Shown here in pieces: positions 1-9,282 of a stretch of 13,449 nt of DNA. The first letter of the stretch is position 1; each line of letters opens with the position of its first letter. The DNA is from JBHGBM01 sp041946965 (lineage in GTDB: Bacteria; Acidobacteriota; Terriglobia; Bryobacterales; Bryobacteraceae), in contig JBHGBM010000115.1 in the NCBI GenBank assembly GCA_041946965.1, forward strand, positions 1 through 13,449, given 5' to 3'. The position numbers and the translations under genes are program-made. The notes under the pieces were generated by a model. The model searched no databases and was not told the origin of the DNA. It saw nothing but the letters and a program-made list of their open reading frames with translations.

Positions 1-403
1 CCTTGCACTTCCCCGGCGAGATGATGCCCGGGCAGTTGGGCCCGATCAGCCGCGTGCGCGTGTGTTTCAGGAACGACCAGACCTTTACCATGTCCAACGC
101 CGGAATGCCCTCGGTGATCGCGACCACCAGCGGGAGTCCGGCGTCTGCCGCTTCCATGATGCTGTCGGCGGCGAACGGCGGCGGGACGAAGATTACGCTG
201 GCGTTGGCCCCGGTGCCCCGGACCGCCTCGGCCACGGTGTTGAACACCGGCAGGTCGAGATGCTTCGTGCCGCCCTTTCCCGGCACCACGCCGCCCACCA
301 CCTGCGTGCCGTAGGCGATCGACTGCTGGGCGTGGAAGGTGGCTTCCTTCCCCGTGAATCCCTGCACCAGAAGCCGTGTGTTGCGATCGACAAGTACGCT
401 CAT
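1..403 (-). CDS. sucD: Succinyl-CoA synthetase alpha subunit (ADP/GDP-forming), N-terminal part, cut by window edge
   Basis: Alpha subunit of the TCA-cycle enzyme that interconverts succinyl-CoA and succinate with nucleotide phosphorylation; it carries the CoA site and, further on, the phosphorylated histidine. The first 134 codons are visible. They begin MSVLVDRNTRLLVQGFTGKE and continue with the Rossmann-type CoA-binding stretch GGVVPGKGG, LPVFNTV, an ITEGIPALDM segment and GPNCPGIISPGKCK, all hallmarks of SucD. The active-site histidine lies beyond the left edge, so the gene is partial at its 3' end. The start ATG (complement of 401-403) follows an AGGAG at 7 nt. That AGGAG overlaps the sucC stop codon, so the two subunits are almost certainly co-transcribed and translationally coupled for a 1:1 complex. 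Identity is certain; only the nucleotide specificity cannot be read here. Confidence 0.97.
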   Translation of the reverse strand, partial: MSVLVDRNTRLLVQGFTGKEATFHAQQSIAYGTQVVGGVVPGKGGTKHLDLPVFNTVAEAVRGTGANASVIFVPPPFAADSIMEAADAGLPLVVAITEGIPALDMVKVWSFLKHTRTRLIGPNCPGIISPGKCK

Positions 404-410
404 CTTCGCT

Positions 411-413
411 CTC

Positions 414-415
<2 letters not shown>
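411..415 (-). promoter_or_regulatory. Ribosome binding site of sucD overlapping the sucC stop
   Basis: On the minus strand AGGAG sits 7 nt before the sucD ATG and shares bases with the TAG stop of sucC (complement of 414-416). The overlap fixes the sucD start and suggests that ribosomes finishing sucC re-initiate on sucD. Confidence 0.75.
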
Positions 416-1571
<1,156 letters not shown>

Positions 1572-1658
1572 GGAAACCCCTGTGTGTTACGATGTCGGAA
1601 ATGTAATTCGCCGCTCCGGGAAAGGGGTGGCATCAAGACCCAGATCTCTCAATATACC

Positions 1659-2690
1659 ATGTCGTTGTTGCCGTACCTGCATCGTGTCGTCGAAGGGGGC
1701 AGCCTCGCTTCCGCCGAAGCTATGAACGCGATGGAGATCATCCTCGGCGGCGGCGCCACTCCGGCGCAGATCGCGGGGCTGTTGGTGGCGCTCCGCATGA
1801 AGGGCGAAACCGTGGATGAGGTGGTGGGGTTCGCGCGCGCCATGCGGAAAATGGCCGTGCCAGTGGACCCGCAGTTAGGCGGGGAACCGCTGCTGGATAC
1901 CTGCGGCACGGGCGGGGACGGCGCCGCGACGTTCAACATCTCCACCATCGCCGCTTTCGTGGTCGCAGGGGCGGGCGTGCGGGTGGCCAAGCACGGCAAC
2001 CGCTCCATCTCCAGCCGATGCGGCAGCGCCGACCTGCTGGAGGCGCTCGGCATTCGGGTGGCGGTGACGCCCGCGGAAAGCGCCCGCGCCATTCGCGAAA
2101 TCGGCATCGGCTTCCTGTTCGCGCCGTCCATCCACACGGCCATGAAACACGCTCAGCCCGTGCGGGTGGACCTGCGCATGCGGACGGTCTTCAACCTGCT
2201 GGGCCCGCTCACCAATCCCGCAGGAGCCACGGCGCAACTGGTGGGCACGCACTCCCCGCGGAGCGCGGAACTGGCGGCGGGGGCGCTGGCGGCGCTGGGG
2301 CTGGAGCACGGTTTCGTGGTTCACGGTTCGGACGGGCTGGACGAGATTACTACCACGGGTTCCACGCTGGCTTATCAAGTCCGGCGCGGCGAGGTGACCT
2401 GCCGCACGTTCCACCCCGAACAATTCGGAGTCGCCTGCGCCAGGGCCTCGGACCTCAAGGGCGGCGACCCGGCCGAGAACGCCGCGATTGCGCGCGAGGT
2501 CTTTGCCGGAAAGTGCGGTCCGCGCCGCGATGTGGTGCTGGTGAATGCCGCGGCGGCGCTGGTGGCCTGCGGAAAGGCGCGCGAATTCGCGGAAGCGATG
2601 AGCCTGGGGGCGCGCTCCATCGATTCCGGAGCCGCGCGGGAGAAGGTGGAACGCCTGGCGGCGTTTACACAGAACCCGAATGCCGCTTGA
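1659..2690 (+). CDS. trpD: Anthranilate phosphoribosyltransferase
   Basis: Second committed step of tryptophan synthesis: transfers the phosphoribosyl group of PRPP to anthranilate. The protein is 343 aa, normal for TrpD. It starts MSLLPYLHRVVEGGSLASAE with the small helical domain, then shows the PRPP-binding LLDTCGTGGDG (about residues 80-90), KHGNRSISSRCGSADLLEAL, the VFNLLGPLTNP segment, and the acidic metal-binding DGLDEITTTG near residue 229. The frame stays open far upstream, but homology to TrpD begins only at this ATG. No good Shine-Dalgarno lies close to it; the nearest purine run, AAAGGGG, is about 31 nt upstream, so the start is chosen on family length and N-terminal sequence. No other trp genes are in view, which is common where the pathway is dispersed. 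The 3' end overlaps the convergent receiver gene by 26 bp. Confidence 0.96.
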   Translation: MSLLPYLHRVVEGGSLASAEAMNAMEIILGGGATPAQIAGLLVALRMKGETVDEVVGFARAMRKMAVPVDPQLGGEPLLDTCGTGGDGAATFNISTIAAFVVAGAGVRVAKHGNRSISSRCGSADLLEALGIRVAVTPAESARAIREIGIGFLFAPSIHTAMKHAQPVRVDLRMRTVFNLLGPLTNPAGATAQLVGTHSPRSAELAAGALAALGLEHGFVVHGSDGLDEITTTGSTLAYQVRRGEVTCRTFHPEQFGVACARASDLKGGDPAENAAIAREVFAGKCGPRRDVVLVNAAAALVACGKAREFAEAMSLGARSIDSGAAREKVERLAAFTQNPNAA

Positions 2691-3045
2691 GAATCTGCGG
2701 CAGGTTCTGCGAAAAAGCCGAGCGCGCCAGCACCATGTGGCAGCCCGCTTCCTGGGCCTTCTGCTTCAATTCTCCCTGGACGTGCGAAACGTAGCCGACC
2801 AAAGATGTGCCCTTCAGGTCGGTGCTGCCGGCCAGCTTCGGAATGGTCTTTAGCGGCTGGCCGGCTTCGAAATTCAGGTCGAAGATAATCAACGCAGGTT
2901 TCTGCTTGGCCTTGTCCAGCAGCTCCTTCGCGTCCTTGACAAACTCGACGGACATGCCGGCCCGTTTGGCCGCCTCGCTGATCTTGACCGAAAAGAAGAG
3001 GTCATTCAGCACGGCCAGGATCTTTTTTGATTCCTGTTTCTGCAT
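2665..3045 (-). CDS. Small stand-alone receiver-like (degenerate response regulator) protein
   Basis: A 126-aa protein made of one alpha/beta domain that reads like a CheY-type receiver with no output domain. What I see: strand 1 is KKILAVLNDLFF, where the usual acidic pair is replaced by Leu13-Asn14. The phospho-acceptor position is kept as Asp56 in PALIIFDLNF. The Ser/Thr switch is Ser87 in LVGYVSHV. The invariant Lys is replaced by Arg108 in VLARSAF. The kept Asp and Ser with altered acidic pocket and Lys point to a pseudo-receiver or one with unusual phosphorylation chemistry; that is inference. The ATG at 3045 is the only start after an in-frame stop. AGGGGAG lies about 20 nt upstream, too far for a standard ribosome site. 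The gene is convergent with trpD (26-bp overlap) and divergent from metH. Partner and target are unknown. Confidence 0.8.
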   Translation of the reverse strand: MQKQESKKILAVLNDLFFSVKISEAAKRAGMSVEFVKDAKELLDKAKQKPALIIFDLNFEAGQPLKTIPKLAGSTDLKGTSLVGYVSHVQGELKQKAQEAGCHMVLARSAFSQNLPQILKRHSGSV

Positions 3046-3119
3046 AGGCGCGAGTACTTAAGAATCTCCCCTGCGTCTTGATAGTCTCTGATCCGAATTC
3101 TGTGCGGGTGGGAATAACT

Positions 3120-3149
3120 ATTCTAGCCGTATTGGCCGGCTTCAGGCAA
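3120..3149 (-). promoter_or_regulatory. Candidate sigma-70-type promoter of the receiver-like gene
   Basis: On the minus strand TTGCCT (complement of 3144-3149) is followed after 18 nt by TAGAAT (complement of 3120-3125), matching four of six and five of six consensus bases. It would give a leader of roughly 65-70 nt. It faces, and overlaps, the candidate metH promoter. This is a pattern match only. Confidence 0.4.
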
Positions 3150-3168
3150 GGCGCCGATTGCGTACAAT
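3141..3168 (+). promoter_or_regulatory. Candidate sigma-70-type promoter of metH
   Basis: TACAAT at 3163-3168 (five of six consensus bases) is preceded at 16 nt by TTCAGG (3141-3146, three of six). Transcription would start near 3175 and leave a leader of only about 17 nt before the metH ATG at 3192, which has no Shine-Dalgarno. The -35 is weak, so this remains a candidate. Confidence 0.35.
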
Positions 3169-3191
3169 CAAATTAGACTTCGCTTCTTCCC

Positions 3192-6100
3192 ATGACACCT
3201 TCTGCGGAGCGCCGGGAGGCGCTGCTGGAACTGCTTCAAACGCGCGTGCTGGTGCTGGACGGCGCCATGGGCACCATGCTGCAACAGCGCCGCCTGACGG
3301 CCGCCGATTTCGGCGGGGCGGCGCTGGAAGGCTGCAACGAGAACCTGGTGCGCACGCGTCCGGACGAGGTGCTCGGCATTCACCGCGCTTACCTGGAAGC
3401 GGGCGCGGACATCATCGAGACCGACACGTTCGGCGGCACGCGCATCGTGCTGGCCGAGTACGGCCTGGAGGAGGACACGGCGGAGCTGAACCAGCGGGCG
3501 GCGCAGCTTGCCCGCCAGGCGGCAGCGGAATTTTCGCGGCCGGGACGCCCGCGCTTCGTGGCGGGCTCCATCGGACCCACCACCAAGGCCATTACGGTGA
3601 CCGGCGGCGTGACCTTCACGCAACTGCGCGAGGCGTTTTACGAGCAGGCGCGCGCGCTGGCGGAAGGCGGCGCCGACATCCTGCTCGTTGAGACCGCGCA
3701 GGACACACGCAACGTGAAGGCCGCCCTGCTGGCGGTGGAGCAGCTCCGCCGGGAGCGCGGCGAAGAGATCCCCGTGATGGTCTCCGGAACCATCGAGCCG
3801 ATGGGCAGCATGCTCGCGGGGCAGACCGCGGACGCGCTGTGGGTTTCGGTGGCGCACGCCAAGCCGCTTTCCATCGGGTTGAACTGCGCCACGGGTCCGG
3901 AGTTCATGACGGACCACATACGCACCCTGAGCGAGATGGCCTCCGCGTGCGTTTCCTGCTATCCCAACGCCGGGTTGCCGAACGAAGAGGGCCGCTACGG
4001 GGAAACGCCGGATTCGCTCGCCGCGCAACTGGAGCGCTTCATCAACAACGGCTGGCTGAACCTGGTGGGAGGGTGCTGCGGCACCACGGACGCGCACATT
4101 CGGGCCATCGCCCAGATGGCCGCGGGCAAGCGGCCGCGCACCGTGCCCGCACCCTCCCGGCGTTCCTTCTACTCCGGCATCGACCTGGTGGAAGCCGAGG
4201 AGAGCAGCCGTCCGCTGATCGTGGGTGAGCGCACCAACGTCATCGGCTCGCGCCTGTTCAAGCAGATGGTGGCCGGCGAGCGGTGGGAGGAGGCCACCGA
4301 GATCGCGCGCCGGCAGGTGCGCAACGGCGCCCACATCGTGGACGTGTGCCTGCAAAGTACGGAGCGCGACGAGCTTCAGGACATCCCGCCGTTTTACGAA
4401 AAGCTCATCCGCAAGGTGAAAGCGCCCATCATGATCGACACCACCGACCCGCGCGCGGTGGAACTGGCGCTCACCTACTGCCAGGGCAAGAGCATCATCA
4501 ATTCGGTGAACCTGGAGGACGGCGAGGAGAAGTTCGCCCGCACGTGTCCGCTGGCGCGAGCGTACGGCGCGGCGGTGATCGCGGGCTGTATCGACGAGGA
4601 CAAACAGCAGGCGCAGGCCTTCACGCGCGAGCGCAAGCTGGCCGTGGCACGGCGCTCCTACCGGCTCCTTACCGAAAAGTACGGCATCGCGCCGGAGGAC
4701 GTGATCATCGACCCGCTGGTGTTTCCGTGCGCCACGGGCGACGCCAACTACATCGGCGGCGCGGTCGAGACCATCGAGGCGGTGCGGCTGGTGAAGGAGA
4801 ACCTGCCGCACGCGCGCACGCTGCTCGGGATTTCCAACGTCTCCTTCGGCCTGCCCGCCGCGGCGCGCGAGGTGGTCAACTCCGTCTTCCTTTACTACTG
4901 CACCAAGGCGGGCCTGGACCTCGCCATCGTGAACGCCGAAAAGCTGGAGCGCTTTGCCTCCATCCCCGAAACCGAGCGGCGGTTGGCCGAGGCGCTGCTG
5001 TTCAACAGCCCGCCCGTAGACGCTCCCGAAGAACTGCGCACGGCTCCAGAGGACTGGCGCGAGCAGAGTCCCGGGCAGCGCGCGGCCATCAACCAGTGGC
5101 ACATCGCGGCCATCTCCGAGCACTTCCGCACGGCGGGCAAGAAGGTCAAGGCCAAGCCGGAAGATCTGCCGCTGGACCAGCGGCTGGCCAACTACATCAT
5201 CGAGGGCACGCGCGACGGCTTGATCGAAGACCTCGACCGCAAGCGCGCCGAAGGCGCGGCGCCGCTCGAGATCATCAACGGGCCGCTGATGGCCGGCATG
5301 GCGGAAGTGGGCCGCCTGTTCAACAACAACGAGCTGATCGTGGCCGAAGTGCTGCAATCGGCCGAAGCCATGAAGGCCGCGGTCAATCACCTGGAACCGT
5401 TCATGGAAAAGTCGGCGGCGGCGGCGCGGGGCAAAGTGCTGCTCGCCACCGTGAAGGGCGACGTACACGACATCGGCAAGAACCTGGTGGAGATCATCCT
5501 CTCCAACAACGGCTACCAGGTGATCAACCTGGGCATCAAGGTGCCGCCCGAAGCGCTCATTCAGGCGTACCAGCAGCACAAGCCGGACGCCATCGGGCTC
5601 TCGGGACTTCTGGTGAAGAGCGCGCAGCAGATGGTGGCCGCCGCGGGCGACCTGCGCGATGCGGGCATCGGGGTTCCGCTGCTGGTGGGCGGCGCCGCGC
5701 TTTCAGCGCGTTTCACCGAGACCCGCATCGGCCCGGCCTACGGCGGCGCGGTGTGCTACAGCAAAGACGCCATGACGGGCCTCGACACCATGAACCGGCT
5801 CATGGATCCCGAGCGGCGCGGGGCCGTGCTTCGCGAGCACACCTATTCGGGCGCGGCGGCTCCCGAGCCGCGGCGCGAGGAATCCGTACCCGCGGGCGAA
5901 CGGCGCAGCGCGAAGGTCCGCGCCAATATCCCCATTCCCGCCGCGCCGTACCTGGACCGCAAGCTCCGCGAGGTGCCGCACCTGGCCGAGGTGTGGAGCT
6001 ACGTGAACCCCTTCATGCTCTACGGCCGGCACCTCGGCTACAAGGGCAATTTCGAGAAGGACCTGGCGGCGCACGAGCCCAAGGCCATCGAGTTGTTCCA

Positions 6101-6734
6101 CACCGTCGAGGAATTGAAGGCCGAAGCCGCGCGGTTCCTGAAAGTGAAGGCCGTTTGGCAGTTCTTCGAGGCGGAGCGCGAGGGCAACGCGATACACCTG
6201 TTCGCGCCGGGCGGTGCCTCGCCGCTGCACACCTTCCGCTTCGGCCGGCAACCCCGCGAGAACGGCCTGTGCCTGAGCGATTACATTCTCAGCGCGGACG
6301 GCGGGCGCGACTACCTGGCGCTGTTCGTCGCCACGGCCGGCGGCGGCATCCGCGAAAAGGCCGAGGAATGGAAGGACGCCGGCGCGTACGTGAAAGCGCA
6401 CGGCATCCAGGCGCTGGCGCTTGAGACCGCCGAAGCCTGCGCGGAGTGGCTGCACCGGCGCATCCGCGAAGATTGGGGCTTCCCCGACCCGCCGTCCCTG
6501 ACCATGCATGACCGCTTCACCTCGAAGTACCGCGGCAAGCGTTACAGCTTCGGGTATCCGGCCTGTCCCAATCTGGAGGACCAACGGGGCATCTGGAAGC
6601 TGCTGCGCCCCGAGGACATCGGGGTCCGGCTCACGGACGGCTTCATGATGGATCCCGAGGCGAGCGTGAGCGCGATGGTCTTCCATCATCCGGACTGCGC
6701 GTATTTCAGTGTGGAAGGCGGCGCGGCGGGGTAG
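3192..6734 (+). CDS. metH: Cobalamin-dependent methionine synthase
   Basis: Transfers the methyl group of 5-methyltetrahydrofolate to homocysteine through enzyme-bound cobalamin. All four modules are present in 1180 aa (E. coli MetH is 1227). The homocysteine domain (about 1-320) has DGAMGTM and the zinc ligands Cys232 (GLNCATGP) and Cys295-Cys296 (GGCCGTT). The pterin-binding barrel starts near residue 340 with RPLIVGERTNVIGSRLF. Then come the cap and B12 domains (about 640-870) with DVHDIGKN; by count the axial histidine is His759, the same number as in E. coli, and the LSGLL loop has Ser804. The AdoMet reactivation domain at the C-terminus has RYSFGYPACP (Arg1117, Tyr1122). All key residues are kept, so the enzyme should be active and able to be reactivated. 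The ATG is the only start after an in-frame stop at 3174-3176. No Shine-Dalgarno or cobalamin/SAM riboswitch precedes it. The next gene begins 9 nt downstream. Confidence 0.98.
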   Translation: MTPSAERREALLELLQTRVLVLDGAMGTMLQQRRLTAADFGGAALEGCNENLVRTRPDEVLGIHRAYLEAGADIIETDTFGGTRIVLAEYGLEEDTAELNQRAAQLARQAAAEFSRPGRPRFVAGSIGPTTKAITVTGGVTFTQLREAFYEQARALAEGGADILLVETAQDTRNVKAALLAVEQLRRERGEEIPVMVSGTIEPMGSMLAGQTADALWVSVAHAKPLSIGLNCATGPEFMTDHIRTLSEMASACVSCYPNAGLPNEEGRYGETPDSLAAQLERFINNGWLNLVGGCCGTTDAHIRAIAQMAAGKRPRTVPAPSRRSFYSGIDLVEAEESSRPLIVGERTNVIGSRLFKQMVAGERWEEATEIARRQVRNGAHIVDVCLQSTERDELQDIPPFYEKLIRKVKAPIMIDTTDPRAVELALTYCQGKSIINSVNLEDGEEKFARTCPLARAYGAAVIAGCIDEDKQQAQAFTRERKLAVARRSYRLLTEKYGIAPEDVIIDPLVFPCATGDANYIGGAVETIEAVRLVKENLPHARTLLGISNVSFGLPAAAREVVNSVFLYYCTKAGLDLAIVNAEKLERFASIPETERRLAEALLFNSPPVDAPEELRTAPEDWREQSPGQRAAINQWHIAAISEHFRTAGKKVKAKPEDLPLDQRLANYIIEGTRDGLIEDLDRKRAEGAAPLEIINGPLMAGMAEVGRLFNNNELIVAEVLQSAEAMKAAVNHLEPFMEKSAAAARGKVLLATVKGDVHDIGKNLVEIILSNNGYQVINLGIKVPPEALIQAYQQHKPDAIGLSGLLVKSAQQMVAAAGDLRDAGIGVPLLVGGAALSARFTETRIGPAYGGAVCYSKDAMTGLDTMNRLMDPERRGAVLREHTYSGAAAPEPRREESVPAGERRSAKVRANIPIPAAPYLDRKLREVPHLAEVWSYVNPFMLYGRHLGYKGNFEKDLAAHEPKAIELFHTVEELKAEAARFLKVKAVWQFFEAEREGNAIHLFAPGGASPLHTFRFGRQPRENGLCLSDYILSADGGRDYLALFVATAGGGIREKAEEWKDAGAYVKAHGIQALALETAEACAEWLHRRIREDWGFPDPPSLTMHDRFTSKYRGKRYSFGYPACPNLEDQRGIWKLLRPEDIGVRLTDGFMMDPEASVSAMVFHHPDCAYFSVEGGAAG

Positions 6735-6743
6735 CATAGTGAG

Positions 6744-9269
6744 GTGCGGAAACTCGCGCTTTTCCTCCTGTGCGCCGGGGCGGCGGCCGCCCAGAGCGCT
6801 GAGGCGCCGTCGCGCGCCGTAACCGATCCGGGTGTGGTCACCACCCGGCAGGGCATCACACCGGCCGGCGCGCAGGCCGTGTTTCAGGGCCGCGTCTACG
6901 GCGTCGCATTCTGCGCCGCGCCCGCCGAGCTCTGGGTGCTGAACGCCGGGCAGATCTTCCGTTTCGACTGGAAGAACAACAAGGTGCTCGACCGCATCCC
7001 CGTCGGCGGTACGCCCGGTTTGCAGGCCATTGCCTGCGATCCCGGGAGCGGGCGCGTGTATGCCGCCGCCGCGCAGAAGCCGCACGTGCGCCTGTTCGCG
7101 GTTGCAGGCGGGAAAGCCCAACAGGTGGCGGGCGACCTCGGCGCGAACATCGCCGGCGCGCTCGCGGTTTCGCGCAACGCCGTCGCGGTGCCGCTCATTT
7201 ACGACAACAAGCTGGCGGTGGTTGACCCGGCCGGGGGACGGGTCACCGCAACCATCCCGACGGGCATCGCTCCGTTCGGCGCCGCACTCGACACAGAAGG
7301 TACGGTAGCGTACGTAAGTAACTGGGGCGGGCGGGTGGCGAAAGCCGGAGACCTCACGGCCCGCACGGGACTGAGTCCCACGGCGGACCAGGTGGTGGTG
7401 GACGCGCGCGGCATCGCCTCCACGGGCACCGTGACCCGCATCGACGTGGCTGCCGGAAAGGCCACCCACACCGTCGCGGTTGGTCTGCACCCCACCGCCA
7501 TCGTGTGGGACGAGCCCCGCCACCGCGTCTATGTAGCCAACACCAACTCCGACTCGATCTCGGTGATCGACTCCCGCGAGCAGCGCGTGGTGCGCACCAT
7601 CGCCATCGAGCCTTTCGAAGTGAAAACGCCCGGGATCGCGCCCACCGCGCTGGCCGTTTCGCCCGACGGCTCGCGGCTGTACGCCGCCTGCGGCGGCCTG
7701 AACGCCGTGGCGGTTGTGGATGCCGCCGCCGGCGCGGTGCTGGGGTTCATCCCCACCGCCTGGTATCCGAACGGACTCGCGGTGAGCCGCGACGGCCAGT
7801 GGCTGGCCGTCTCCACGCTGCTCGGCGCGGGCTCGGGCTGGCGCGAGGAGCCGCGCAAGCGCTTCGTGCACGCCAACCGCGGTTCCATTGCCGTGCTGCC
7901 CATTCCCGACGCGGCCCAACTTGCGAATTACAGCACCGCGGTGGCGGAGAACAACCGGCTTCCGCTCGGCGCACCCAAGGCGGCGCGGCCCTCGCCCCGC
8001 AAGGTTGCGGCCGCCGCCATCCCCGAACGCGCGGGCGAGCCGTCCCTTATCGAGCACGTGGTCTACATCATCAAAGAGAACCGCACCTACGATCAGGTGC
8101 TCGGCGATCTGCCCAAGGGCAATGGCGATCCCTCGCTGGTGATGTTCGGCGAGGACGTAACGCCCAACCAGCACCGGCTGGCCGATACCTTTGTGGTGCT
8201 CGACAATTTCTACGCCAGCGGCGGCAACAGCGCGGACGGGCACCAGTGGGTGACGCAGGCCAACGAAACTTCCTACTGCCTGTGGCCCGGCTACGCCGGA
8301 CGCAGCTACCCGTTCGACGGCTCCGACCCGATCGCCTACTCCCGCAGCGGCTTCATCTGGGACGCGGCGCTCCGCCTGGGCAAGACCGTCCGCATTTATG
8401 GCGAGTACGCCGGCCGCATGCGCGAAGACCCGCGGGAACGCGGGACGCTTCTGGAGCGCTGGAAGAACGGCGCCGATTTTACGGCCCAGTGGAACATCAC
8501 GGCGCCCAACGCCTCCGTGGACCGGCTGCTCGCGCGCAACTATCCTTCGTATTCGCCCGCCATTCCGGACGTGGTGCGCGCGCAGATCTTCCTGGCGGAC
8601 CTGAAGAAGTGGGTGGCGGCGGGCTCCATGCCGAACCTCACGCTCGTGCAACTGCCTTCCAACCACACCTATGGCGCCAGCCCGGGCACCTCCACCGCCA
8701 AGGCCATGGTGGCGGACAACGACCTCGCGCTCGGCCAGATTGTGGAAGCGCTCACGCGGTCGCCGTTCTGGAAGAAGATGGCGATTTTCGTGGTCGAGGA
8801 CGACGCGCAGAACGGCGTGGACCACGTGGACGGGCATCGCACCGCCGCCTTCATCGCCAGCCCCTACGCACGGCGCGGGCACGTGGACTCGACCTTTTAC
8901 TCCCACCAGAGCATTCTCAAGAGCATCGAACTGATCCTGGGCCTGCCCACGCTTTCGCTGTTCGATCTGATCGCGAACGACATGCGCGCCAGCTTCACCA
9001 ACACACCGGATTTCACCGGGTACGAGCACGTGACGCCGCGGCAGTCGCTCTTCGAGATGACGCCCGCGCTCAAGGCGCTGCGCGGAGAAGCTCGCAAGGA
9101 CGCGATCGAATCGGCGAAGATGCGGTGGGATGTTCCCGACGCGGCGCCCACCGAGCGTCTGAACCGCATCGTGTGGCGGCAGGTGCGCGGCTTCAACGTG
9201 CCCTACCCCGGGGCGCGGCAGGCGATCTTCGCGCCGCTCTCCGTGGACCTGGACGACGACGAGCGGTAA
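6744..9269 (+). CDS. Exported bifunctional YncE-type beta-propeller / alkaline-phosphatase-superfamily phosphoesterase
   Basis: An 841-aa secreted protein. It begins at GTG with a short Sec-type signal, MRKLALFLLCAGAAAAQS. Residues about 45-390 form a YncE-like seven-bladed propeller: repeated segments such as VYVANTNSDSISVIDSREQR and LAVSPDGSRLYAACGGLNAV are visible. Residues about 435-790 are a phospholipase C/acid-phosphatase-like phosphoesterase domain. It has the metal-binding KENRTYDQ (Glu445-Asn446), GGNSADGHQW (Ser496 as candidate nucleophile) and VVEDDAQNGVDHVDGH (Asp686-Asp687, His694, His698). By analogy with this superfamily it should hydrolyse a phosphate ester in the periplasm or outside; the substrate is unknown and the propeller may present or bind it. 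The gene starts 9 nt after metH and could be read through from it, though no functional tie is obvious. It converges on the sulfatase with 13 bp between stops and no visible terminator hairpin. Confidence 0.9.
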   Translation: MRKLALFLLCAGAAAAQSAEAPSRAVTDPGVVTTRQGITPAGAQAVFQGRVYGVAFCAAPAELWVLNAGQIFRFDWKNNKVLDRIPVGGTPGLQAIACDPGSGRVYAAAAQKPHVRLFAVAGGKAQQVAGDLGANIAGALAVSRNAVAVPLIYDNKLAVVDPAGGRVTATIPTGIAPFGAALDTEGTVAYVSNWGGRVAKAGDLTARTGLSPTADQVVVDARGIASTGTVTRIDVAAGKATHTVAVGLHPTAIVWDEPRHRVYVANTNSDSISVIDSREQRVVRTIAIEPFEVKTPGIAPTALAVSPDGSRLYAACGGLNAVAVVDAAAGAVLGFIPTAWYPNGLAVSRDGQWLAVSTLLGAGSGWREEPRKRFVHANRGSIAVLPIPDAAQLANYSTAVAENNRLPLGAPKAARPSPRKVAAAAIPERAGEPSLIEHVVYIIKENRTYDQVLGDLPKGNGDPSLVMFGEDVTPNQHRLADTFVVLDNFYASGGNSADGHQWVTQANETSYCLWPGYAGRSYPFDGSDPIAYSRSGFIWDAALRLGKTVRIYGEYAGRMREDPRERGTLLERWKNGADFTAQWNITAPNASVDRLLARNYPSYSPAIPDVVRAQIFLADLKKWVAAGSMPNLTLVQLPSNHTYGASPGTSTAKAMVADNDLALGQIVEALTRSPFWKKMAIFVVEDDAQNGVDHVDGHRTAAFIASPYARRGHVDSTFYSHQSILKSIELILGLPTLSLFDLIANDMRASFTNTPDFTGYEHVTPRQSLFEMTPALKALRGEARKDAIESAKMRWDVPDAAPTERLNRIVWRQVRGFNVPYPGARQAIFAPLSVDLDDDER

Positions 9270-9282
9270 GAACCGGGGCTGC

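Noticed and set aside
1572..1658. Promoter or attenuator between sucC and trpD
   Set aside because: A TGTAAT at 1602-1607 resembles a -10, but no -35 fits, and no leader peptide rich in Trp or terminator hairpin is visible.
3168..5579. Long open frame on the minus strand opposite metH
   Set aside because: Arg/His/Gly/Val-rich translation with no recognisable domain, a frame kept open by high GC content opposite a certain gene.
4283..6424. Open frame on the plus strand inside metH
   Set aside because: Shifted-frame Arg/Gly-rich translation inside an intact metH; no start signal or domain.
9270..9282. Bidirectional terminator between phosphoesterase and sulfatase
   Set aside because: Only 13 bp between stops, with no stem-loop and no T tract.
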